DNA of 64,000 bases from Lolium rigidum (taxonomy: Eukaryota; Streptophyta; Magnoliopsida; Poales; Poaceae): assembly GCF_022539505.1 (NCBI RefSeq), contig NC_061514.1, forward strand, positions 329,885,090 to 329,949,089, written 5' to 3'. Both the position numbers and the translations under genes were made by a program. The first letter of the stretch is position 1, and each line of letters begins with the position of its first letter. Below, piece by piece: positions 22,201 to 34,200 of the stretch. The notes under the pieces are model-generated. The model was not told the origin of the DNA. It did no database searches and was given only the letters and a program-made list of their open reading frames with translations.

Positions 22201-25200
22201 TCCAGTGAGAACATTTCCTATTACTATTGCATTTTGCTCTGTATTTTCTGCTCTTCCACATGGGTACTTAATACTCAGTATCTGTGTCAGCGCCGGCCGT
22301 ACTTACACTTTTTTTTGTGGGTACTTACACTTCATCTATAGGCGTAGTAGTATCTTGGCTGAATACATGCTTATGAAAGATTGCTGCACTAGCCAATTGA
22401 ACCAAAAGTCCGAACTGATGAAAAGAGACTAGACAGTGTATTTATATTCAACAGCTTAAACAGGACGACTTGGGCCGAGCATGAAAGGGAGAGGAGACAT
22501 CATGATCAACGGTCGGCGTGAGAAGCTTGCATTTGGCACCTCCGTAAGCTGCCCATACCGTGGATTGTTTGCGTGTTACTGCCTAACTAGCAGAATGCCC
22601 GTGCGTTGCCACGGAACAACAAACGCAGCAGTTGATACCATCATAATTCAAATCACGTAACACACATGCTAGTAAGTGTGACATGTAAAACACTTAATAA
22701 TAAAATAGAGTTGATGTAACTCATACATGTGAGGCACCATAAAAACATAGGAATTTTTTTAACAGGTTTAACTTCTTGCTAGAACCTGTGGAGGGTTTGA
22801 TCCTTTGAATAGAGAATATACACTCAACTAATAGCTGAGAGACCAATATATCTTTTTTTCCTTCTTATAGAAATTTACCACATGATGAATACTTGTTTTT
22901 ATCATACCACAAAAATCTAAATCTTAAGTGATCTAGATCATGTAAAAAAAAATATGTACAAATGCAAATTCATGTTTGAATAGTAGTTGATTTAAGCGTC
23001 CGTTTGGCTGGAATTATTAAAACGGAGGGGATGGATGGTCCAAGTTTTGGAGGATGGTGTTTTGTGTTTTATTTGGTTAGAAAGATATGAAGTGGATGGG
23101 ATGGTATCCGTTTACATGTTTCTATTGGTCAATTAGAATCGGCACAAAAATTGGGCACACAAACTTTTTCTTAATTAGGCCAAACCCAGGCGTAGTTAAT
23201 ACAAACATAAGTCACTTCAAACTTATTTAAACATTGATGTGAAATTAAAATCTATCGACTCCCTCTATCCCATAATATGTAATAACATTTTGTATTATAG
23301 GACGGAGGGAGGAGTAAAGTAAAATGATTGATAAACTCAAATTTGTTCTCAATAAAGAATGGCTCCAAACACATAGTTTTGTTGCTAGTAATATGTACTT
23401 TGTTACAATTCAACACCACGAATATATGACACTTTGGTAGCTAAAAGATATGCAAGACAGTAGGGGGACTGCTTTATAAAGGATCTAGAACTGTTCTGTT
23501 CTCACACAAGTAACACATTTGCCCCTTGTATCCTGTCAAGTTTGCCAATCCGGCACACTCCAACACTAAGTCACTGCCCAAACATTGATGATTGGGCTTG
23601 ATTTACTCAAATAGTAGGACCTGAAAATAATGAGGAAGTGGTACAAAAATGAAGAAGATAATAAACAGATTGTGCTAAAGAATGTCAGAACTATTATTGA
23701 AGAACAAAGATGTGATCTCTTGTTAAAATTCTAAGACTCCAAGGAGCTCTTAGTACCGGCTCTCAGCAGATATAATTCATCATCATAGACATACTTTGAG
23801 GATGTCAAATGTAACCGAAATTGCAGCAGGAGGGAGGGAGACACATTAATCAAACGAAAATTAGTACTGGGTAAAAGTTCTGAACCCATGGTACAAACAC
23901 TTAAAGTATTTTTACGTCACCAAAAACAATGAGCAACAACTTTCCTACCTGAAAAGTTTTCGGCGCAGTAATGATCAGAGAATAAGAAACAACAACCACT
24001 GCATGCAAATAGTACAGTATACTTGTGCAAGACTTTTAACTGAACAACAAGAGGTGGTTCAAAATCTGATATACGTAAGTGGTACATAGACATGACATTG
24101 TTCAGTTTAACTGGATGCATCGGTGAAACCTCCAAGTACTGAAGGAGAACACCCAACGTGTAGGCTCCTTTTCTTCACCTGAAAGTCCATGGATTACATA
24201 TTAACAGTTTGATCCATCCATGCTTGTAATGGACTTCATGAGAGGTAGAGACTACAACGCCTCTGACTGGAATAAGCTGCATTATCATAATATCATTAGC
24301 GATAAATTCTTTTGAAAGAGGTGAAATAACTAAACAATCTGTCATGGCAGGATGTGAACTCTGCAAAATGAACCAATTTGTCGTAATAATTGTTTATGAC
24401 CTACGAAAACATAACAATCACAATGGTCAGTAACAAAGAGAAATCACCAAAGAAATAAACAAAAATTCTAGAGTTAGCAGAGAGCTTGCAGGCTCATCAT
24501 CATTACTGCAGGGTTGACTCCCCCTCCGAAAAAGTAACCACCCAGTTTATCTGTAGCAACGCCGCCATTCCTCTGTCCTCACTTCTCAGTTGCACAAGCC
24601 GATCCCATCTCTCCATGTAGGTGGATGGTGCTTGATCTCACCCTACTACAGCGCCCCTACGCCCCCATCCTCGATCAAGCATCTTTATCACTGCCGGCAG
24701 ATCCTACAAATATTGAGTCCAATTTGATGAGGTTAGACCGGCAGTTGGGCACAAAAAGGAATAAATCTAATTATCAAAGAGAAAATACAATGAAGAGCAG
24801 AGGACGAATCGTAGAGAAACTCACCTGAATATGCCTCTCCCGTCCTTGGTCGAGGCCATTGCCGTCCCTTGGTTAGGCTCTTCTTCCCAGACTCACCTAC
24901 TACTGCTGCTCTTTCTCTCTCCACCCAAAAACTAAATCCCCAAACCAACAGCGACAGAATCACGCGACGACGCCGATCTTCTCATTCCTCTCGCCCATAA
25001 ACCCTAGCGCGAATCCTCCAACTTCGTCCCGAACCATCCCCGTCGTTCGAGGAACCGATACAGAGACGAGGTAATCCGGTGGTGCGCCGGACCAGGGAGA
25101 CAGTACTTGGTCGTTACCGGCGTTGCCTTCTTGCGAGCAGATCAAGATGGACGAACAGAATATTAGAAGTATTTTTTTGGAAGGACTCCATAGATCACGC

Positions 25201-28200
25201 GAGTAGTTTCAGAAAAGAACGGAAAAGCCCAACAACAGGAAACAAATTAACAGAATCGTGCGAGGTGATAGGATAGTCAATCGTTCCTAATACTCAGGCT
25301 GGAGAACTGGGAATTCCGGAGAACTGCGCTTGCGGAGAGTGCGTCTGCGGTGGCATATTTTGTAATTTCTTCGACGTGTGACACCAAAGCTATGGCCGAT
25401 TTTCTTGGTAGGATAAAGACGTGTTAGTTGAGAAATAGTAGGATTGAGTTGTTTGGTAGGATAAAGACGTGGGGGGTATTATTGTCCATCCTGAAAATGT
25501 GACACCAGGCATTCACCAGTTTGCTCTTAATAGTAGAGATAATTTCTCTAACCTCCAGACGCATGCATGATGCACTGATGCATGTAATCACTGTAGGCAT
25601 ACGTGACCCAAGAGAGCGTGCTGATGACGACGCTGACGGTGGCGGAGGCCGTGCGCTACTCGGCGCAGCTCCAGCTGCCGGACTCCATGTCTCCTTCGGA
25701 GAAGCGGTCGCGCGCCGACGATGCTATCAAGCAGATGGGGCTCGCCGCGGTAGCCGACACCCGGATCGGCGGCCGCGTCAGCAAAGGCATCAGCGGCGGC
25801 CAGCGGAAGCGGGTGAGCATCTGCATCGAGCTGCTGGCGTCGCCCTCGCTCATCTTCCTCGACGAGCCGACAAGCGGGCTCGATAGCGCCGCGTCCTACC
25901 ATGTCATGAGCCGCATAGCCCGGATCGCCCAAAGAGGTGGGATGACGGTCGTCGCCGCCGTCCACCAGCCGAGCACGGAGGTGTTCGAGCTCTTCCATGG
26001 CCTCTGCCTGATGGCCAACGGAAAGACGGTTTATTTCGGTCCAGCAGCCAAAGCTATAGAGGTACGTTTAGGCAACTAGCGAGAGTGTTCTTTCTCTGCA
26101 CTAGTAAACGTGCACGTGTAACACACGTATTAAATAATATATTTTAATTTTTACTTATCTTTTACTGAGTTGCTTTTTTATGGATTTTTCATTCACTATG
26201 CGACTTAAATATGTCTAATGGGTGGACACTATAAACGTGTGTGTGCATGATTCGGTTCACCCATATCACGAGGTAAAAAATATTACACCCTCCAACCCGA
26301 TTTAATTATCGCAACCCATACATTTAAATGTGATGTCCCTCATCTTCGTCTACCAACGTGGGAGTGCGGAGGTTCGGTTGCTTCAAGCAAAAACTGACGG
26401 CACGATAGCTCCGAATGTCGCTATCCTCTTGGGGGTATAATCATTTGGAGAAGATAAATATCAGTAATCTTATTTTTCAATTTGGAAGCAAAGTAGACCT
26501 TCAAAATTCTAAAATCCTAACATAATTTATTTTTCCGAAATTCCCTAACATAACGTTTTACATCCTTGCAAAAATATAAAAAAATCGCAACGGGAGAAGC
26601 ACTTCTCTCTCCTCGATCAGTTAGAGCATCTCCACTCGTCTCCCCACAGAGCCCCCCACGGCCACTTTTTTTCATCCGGACGGCGAAAAACTGCCCAGTC
26701 AGGCCCCCGGTTCCTCGTTTTGGTCCGGATTTGAGCCTATTTTCGTCCGGACTCCCCATGCCATCCTCGGTTTCCCGGGGGTCTCCCGGGGACTCCGGAT
26801 GAAGCTAAACCAACCGTCCACGCCCACGTGTCTCCTCTTTCGTCCGGATTCCCCGAGTCATCCTCTTTTTCCCCGAGAAACGCCGCTTGGGAAGCACACG
26901 ACTGGGAAACTACTCCTTCCCACGCCAAATCTTCCTCCAATCCGGACGAAAATTTCGCTGGATTTGGGCGTGGGGAGCGCCAACGAGTAGGGATGCTCTT
27001 ACAATCCCCACTCTCAAGCTTCCTCTCCGCGCACACCCGCGCACACCAAAAAAAAAAAGCTTCCTCTCCGCGTAAAACGTTATCCCCTGGCTGCCGCGTC
27101 CATCGCCTCCCCGCTGCCGGCAGGAGGACCGGGCTCTCCCCTCTGCCGGCGCGAGGGCCACCCTGCTAGTGCCGCAAGCTCTTCCCCTCCATGCCTTCGT
27201 AGCGCTCCCGGGACGGCTGGCCCTTTCCCTACTACCCGCTGATGTCGCCATTTCCAAGCGTGGTCAGCATGCCCTGATCTTGTTCGCCCCTCTTCGTCCA
27301 TTCCAGCCGGAGAAGAGCCCGAGGAGGCGCTGGAGCTAGCTCCACCCTTCCTCCAAGCATCCACAGACACAGATCCCTGCATAGCCATATGCGCAGATGC
27401 ATTCGATGTGCAGCTGGAGGCGGATGAAGTGCTTCCACCGTTGTCGAGTCTGTTGCTTCTGATCTAGGTTCGTTTCTGCTTATTTACCTTTTCTAGAGCA
27501 TTTATTTTGGCCTGCTGCTTCTCAAGACACTTCAATTTCTGTCTTGGCAAGCATCCCACTGAACAAACAGTTTCATAGATGTTAGTCTTGTGATGAAATA
27601 CTTAACTGCGCATTCAGAACACTTTCCAAACCTGTTTTTAGTCCCGATCAATTCCTAGTAAAATTAATGCATTAATTAATTGTTCCCCCTTCCTTTCAGC
27701 AAGGATTATTTCGTATTTATCTCTGTACAAGTCATCAGCCTACAAAATTTTATCAACTGAAACCATCGTGATTGCAAAAGTGCAAGTTTCTTCAACAGCC
27801 ATTGTTTCACAAAATAAAAAAATGCACAAGATTAGTTTTTGCTTTGATGCATGAAACAGATTAATAATAATTTTTTGACTTGCTCGTTCTTGATAGCTCC
27901 TATATGTTTTAAAGTAGTACACTGGAGCACAATTCTAGTGCGCCGTCGGTGAGGATTAAAAAAACAAAAAAGCATAGACAAATTGGAAACAAGAAGTCTT
28001 ATTACCACAAAGAGATCAATATTATTCTTGTTAGAGACATTGAGAGGCCTATGTACCCAGCTGAAATCAGGTGATATTGAACAGTTGGAACTTAATTAGA
28101 GCACAGCTCTGTAGGGTAGTAATGCTAGAGATAAGCAGAATCTACTACAGAAGCATGGGTAACTCTGAATGTCAGTGCCAAAAGAGAAGGCATTGTGCTG

Positions 28201-31200
28201 TGTCTAGAAATCTAAAGTATGCTGGTATTGTTCTATTGTGAAAGATGCTGATTGTGTCATTTAAATGTCTAAAATTCAGGTTTATATTGAGTCATTATTG
28301 TCTGGGCTGCTACAAAGAGTCAGTACTCATGTAAGTGGTCAATGGTTTCATACAGTCATGTTCTAAGGAAGTAAGATGTGGATAACAAAAGAAAACAAGC
28401 CTCGGATCCAATACATGCGCTTGAAGCCCCAGATATAGCGTCCTCCAGCAAGCATGATAAAGAAGGTATGTGCTTGCTTGAATTCCTCAATCGCTAGCTT
28501 GGTGAATTACTTGTTGCGACTGGAGGTTGACTACTACTATTACATATGCCACTTGCATTTGAGAAAAATCAAAGATACCCGAAAACTGTTTGCCTTGTAC
28601 CATATTGTTGAACATGAAAATTTACCCTGAATTCAGCTTCGATTCATGGATCTGAATATTCAAACATTTCAAACATAAAATGGAAATACTGCCAAATGGA
28701 CAATAATAAAGTGAATATGTAGTTGTTAAAAACCATCGTGTAATACATTCAGCTCTGAATAGCAAAGCGAAGAAGGCATATTGAGAACATAGTTGAGCCA
28801 TCCCATGCTTTATTTTATTACAGAGTGGGGTAATTATAGCCATGGATGTGGCAAGCTTAAAAAAATAGTGACTCTGCAAGTAGGTGATAGATAAGATAAG
28901 ACACAGTACCAAGTTTTGAGAGATTCGGCATAAACATAGAAATGACAAATAACAATCACACATGCTTTATGTTTATCATCAGCGGCACCAAAACTATTAA
29001 GCACCGTGCTCTGAATGTAAAATTGGTCAAAAACTTCCTGAAAATGACCTTTATTGTTGATAAAATACAAAAAGAAACTCTGTATAGTCACTGAATAGCA
29101 AAGCATCCCATGCTTTATTTCAGAGTGGGGGTATTATAGATACAGATCTGGTGACTTGTACAAATCAGTGACTCATTTATATCCAGCATCGACGTCCATC
29201 CTCTTTCATGCTTATATATAGTTTGGTCTGAACTGTACCTGCAAATGAACAAGAAACATGGTTGCAGCAAATATAGTTATGTAGATACAACAACATAGAT
29301 GCAAATAAACCTAACACACCTTCTTCACTCCTCTAAAACATCTCGATAGACAATGTTTTTGGTGCTTTTCCCAGATTTATCAACTTCATTGTTCGGCTTG
29401 GCCAAAATCCGTGTCGTCTTTCTTGACACTCCCCTTGACAATGCAACATATAGTTAGGATGTCATCTCTATTTAGTGCATACCGTTCTCTGTCCCTCTGC
29501 CTCTTTATTTCTTTAGGGTCTGCATAGATACATGACATAGATGAGAATTTAAGCACCGTTAGGGATCATGAGGTATTGGTTGTTGATATTATATTTACCA
29601 AAGGAGTGGTTGTTGCTTATATCCCTGAACGGGGTCCGTGGCCCGTTGCGAGCGTTAGAAGCCATATGTAGAATGTATGTAGAAGATGAAAAAATGACAG
29701 CACAAAGTTTTATAAGAGGCCCAGTACTCTCACTTATTTTGACGTCCACCAGAAAACCTGCCAAACAGGTATAAGAATAACCCATGACAGTGTGATTTAC
29801 ATATGGCTGGAATTTTAATGCATTATGATGTAGGTACAAAGCACCAACAATAGACCCAACTTGAATTTGTAAGAACTCATTATGTTTATGCATTTACATT
29901 TCAGAATCATGTATGTCGACACGTACTTCACGGAAAGAGACATCCAGGGCCGGTCTACATGTTGATTGACTGAAGAACCAGAATATCATACCTCGTATGA
30001 AGGTCGAGGTCGTTGGCTGCAGGTCGCGGTCTCCAGGGCGATTGCCACGGCGAGTTGCGTACAGGTTAGGTGGCGCGTGGGTCAGTACGGCGCATGGCAG
30101 GCCTGGTAGTGCATGGTTTAGGATGGCATATGACAGGCTTGGCGGCAAGCAGGCAGGATCGTGGCGGCCTGGAGGCGGCGGGCGGGAATGGCGTCGACAG
30201 GCAGGGAAGGAGGTCGCGGGTAAGACAGGCGCCGTGGAGGAGGCGATCGTGAGAGCAATCAGTGACAGGCGCTTTGGAGTAGGTGATCCTGAGAGCAATA
30301 TTAGTCCACCGTTAATTCAGATTCTTGCCTTTTTTCCTGGAGCGCTTTGGAGTATGCGATCCTGAGAGCAATATTACTTCACCGTTAATTCAGCATGTTG
30401 CCTTTTTTCCTGGAGCGATGGTGAGAGCAATTAGTCCATCCACCGTTGATTCAGGGTTTTTTTTCTGCTGGTGGGCGTGGATGTTTGGCGGAAGTTTTCG
30501 TCTGCTGGGTGTGCTCCGCCCTGGTAATCGCTGGGTGCACAATTAGCTTTAATTGGCTGCATCTGTGACGTTAGTTGTACAAAGTGGAAACGATCGGACG
30601 GTTATGGTTGATTCATGTACGATTAGCCGGGTGCACTTAAGAAAGATCAAGTTTGCTTGTTTAATAGTAGTGGAGACTCAGCTGCGCATAGGGATGTTAT
30701 AGGATTGGATCGGATTTTACTGTTATCGTATTTTCTCGATAAATTCGAAACGGATGGGATAATAGCCGGTTATGGATTTAAATACGGATATATGAGATCG
30801 TGGATTCGGAATGGGAATGAAGCGGACTTATAGCGGACACAAATATGATCTGATATGCAGCGCATAAGTAGGTCGGCAAACCATACAACCAAAAGTAATT
30901 GATAAACTAGTTTATCAAAACACTTATAAAATAAAATATCCTGAAATCTTACGAGCGGCCGCGTGCCGGATGAACGTCCCGAGCATACGCACTAGAGGAC
31001 AGCTATTTAGTCCGGCTGTCAATGAAATGGTAGGCTAGCTGATATCATGTGTTATTTTAAAAAAACTGTAACTTTTAAACTGTGCGGTAAAATTATAATT
31101 CGTTTTCACTACTAAAATCTCCATGACGAGAGCTTCGAAACTAGACCACATTTTCATATGTTTTGACGATTTTTTTAACAAGCAACTTTGATGCGCGAAA

Positions 31201-34200
31201 GATCAATTTTATTGTGCAGCAAAATAACTTTGGTGTGCGACAAAGCAACTTTGGTGTGCAACGAACATGTATACTTTTTGGTGCACGAAGACACAACTTT
31301 AGTGCCCGACAACAATTTTGGTGTCCATGGGAGCAATTTGAATGTGTGACGAAGCAACTTAAGTGCCCTGCATAGCAACTTTGGTGCCCGGCGACGCAGT
31401 TTTTGAACCCTGCAGAGCAACTTTGGCGCCCGACCGAGCAATTTTTAGTGTCCTGCGAGCAACTTTGGTACTCGGCCGAGCAATTTTAGTGTCGAGTAAC
31501 ATTAGGAGTTGTTGCTGCAGCTGTTGTGAAGTCTACCATCGTTGTGAATCAAGTGTTTTCATTGCACACCAAAGTTGCTTTGCCGCATACCAAAATTGTT
31601 TTCCTGCAAAACAAAGTTGCTATGTCGCGCATCAAATTTGCTTGTTAAAAAATTGCGTCGAAACATATGAAAATATGGTCTAGTTTCGAAGCTCTCGTCG
31701 TTCGGATTCTAAAAGTGAAAACGGATTGTAATTTCGTCGCACGGTTTAAAAGTTATAGTTTTTTTTAAACGGCAAAGTGATATGAGCTAGCCTACCATTT
31801 CTTTGACAGCTGGACACATCTTTCCGTTTGTGTGAGCACTTTCCATTTTGGTATGACCGCTCAGAATGACCAACGGGCATGCAGCCGCTCGCTAGACGTA
31901 TCCATAAAATATGTGACACAATAGAATGAATATATATAACGTAACCACATAAAGAAATTAGGTTTATATGGATGCATTAACGCCAAACACAAGATCTAAG
32001 CTAACACTAAAGCATGCATATATCCGATACAGTGACTATGGAAGCGAGCTATTTGTTAACAGGTAAACTAGGCAACTCACTAATTACTGAACATGTTTTG
32101 TTATCTTCAAGCTTTCGGATCCAAATCAGATTATTAAGATAGAAACCATCAAATAATTATAAATAATTTCGGATAGGGATATCCGGGCACAATTTTTCAT
32201 ACCATATCCTATATCGTATCCAATGTCAAACTGGATACTCTAAAACGGATTCGGAAATAAATTCGGCGCCAATATTATATACCCTATTTGTTTGCGGCCC
32301 TACCTACACACCCCTATCTATGACATAGGTGCTTGCATCAAGATTCACGTTGATTCATTTCTTTCACTTTGTAGCAAATTGTCTTTTGTGTTTCTCTTAA
32401 ATAAAAAAAACATATGAACCTAATACTTTTCAGATCACTGGAACATTAGAACTGAAATGTGTAAAAAATAGTTTAGGTTTTGTTGATACCATATAAATAT
32501 AGAAATTGATTTTTTGTATTAAGTTTTTTAACATATTGATATTGAAGGAAAAAAAATCTAACTTTACCTTTTGCAAATCCACAATCTATTTTACTATATA
32601 TTGTACACCTACCAAACATAAAGGTTGTATACTTTAAACTTTGGGAGAAACTGAAAGAGCAACTTCAAATAGTGTAGGGTTGTAGATGAGTCCCTGCGTA
32701 GGCACAACTTTTCCTACACATAGCTACTCAAACTAACTTATACTACCTCCATCCCAAAGCTTAAGGCATTTTTTTAAAAAGTCAAACCAAGTAAAGTTTG
32801 ATCAAACTGTTAGAATAATCTATCAACAAATATAATATTTTGTAGATACCATACGATAATATATTTTATTATCTATTAATAATATTAATTTTGTATTTTG
32901 CATATTAGTCATTTTTCGTAAAAGCTTAGTTAAACTTGACATAGTTTGACTTTCTAAAAATAATATAAGCCTTAAGCTTTGGATAGAGGTAGTATGTTTT
33001 TAGGACCAAACTACCTGCATCACTACTTTTGAAGTAATGTGTGCCCCTTTGGTACTTAGGGGATATTTGGTTTGTAGGATTCTATGGACATAGGCTCAGG
33101 AAAAAATGTTGGATTGAGATAGCGTGCCATATTTCTCACAAGAACTGAAAAACATGAATCTCTAATAGAAAATATATCTTTGCACCACAAGAAAAATACA
33201 AGAACTTTCCTGACTAGTTGGTTGGCATATTTGTCCCAAAAATTGAGTAATTTTATGTTAGGTTACACTCCATGGAATGTTGTTTGGAATGAAATGAAAG
33301 GTAGATTACATTTAAAAAAATCATGTGGTTTACAATCCTAGAAAGCAAGCTAGCTCTGTATGTAAAATAGCATAATAAATGTTATCCACCGAAATTTATA
33401 TTAATCTCTTTGGACCAAATATGCCCTAGAATATGTTAACAAGATAAATTATGTTCGTTGGAATACCATGTCACAATAAAACCACATTTAGTCGATTCAT
33501 ACTGCTAACTAAATGGTATTGGAATTTCAAGGTTTGCAACCTAAGAAATTTTCGCCATTGTAAGGATCAGTTTTCTTAATCCTAGATGATGACGGGTACT
33601 GAGTTTTTTGGCCTTGGCTACTTTGCTGGTGAGAAAAACATAGATGAAAAGAACAAGAGATTTGGAGAGAATAGGGTGCAATAGTTATTCCCTTTCCAAA
33701 GTTCAATTCTTCCATGATTTCATCTTGCAAAATTAATCCCCTTTAAGGCCATCATAATAAGAATTGGTTGCCAAATTTAGTAGATGTGCATAGCACAACT
33801 TGAGGGCGAATTATTCAAGTCCCTATGATAAAAAAAAATTCACTATATAAATATTGTATTTGCAATAAAATAAAAAATTGTAGTTTTGTTGTTTAAAAAG
33901 GGGGAAATTCGCTACATGACACCGTTATTTTACGTCGTTTACTTAAACACACCTCTCAATTTTATCTTTGTCAGGTACCATTATTATTTTGCGGCACATT
34001 TTCCAGAACACGCCACCTATCCAAAAACAGAAAGTTTTGCATTTTCTCTTCAAAACTAGTCGTAGCAATCACCCAAGCCAAAAGTGCATTTTTTCCGTTT
34101 TGGATAGGTGGTGTGTTCTGGCAAATATGCCACAAAATTATAATGGCACCCAACAAAGACACAATCAGACAATGTGTTTTGGCAAACGCCAGAAAATAAC

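Larger units (their letters stand above)
26101..30674 (-). mobile_element. Second Helitron (minus orientation) in ABCG intron 3
   Basis: On minus it begins TCTCCACTACTATTAAAC (from 30674) and ends with a hairpin ACGTGT-GTT-ACACGT, then GCACGTTTACTAG, with CTAG at 26104-26101 followed by host T. The 5' flank is G instead of the expected A, so that end is slightly uncertain. A Pif1-type helicase tail on minus at 29325-29453 supports Helitron identity. Other contents are a GC-rich, leader-like segment (27000-27465), a Harbinger-type MITE (26624-26998), and duplicated blocks near 28755-28850 and 29088-29170. It is 4.6 kb in all. Confidence 0.72.

Noticed and set aside
26566..27169. Several overlapping GC-rich open frames
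   Set aside because: They coincide with a Harbinger-type MITE and a leader-like GC-rich block. None has a domain or consistent splice sites.
30690..32320. Possible hAT element with TAGGG(A/G)TGT ends around the foldback
   Set aside because: End similarity is only about nine bases and no 8-bp target duplication is present.
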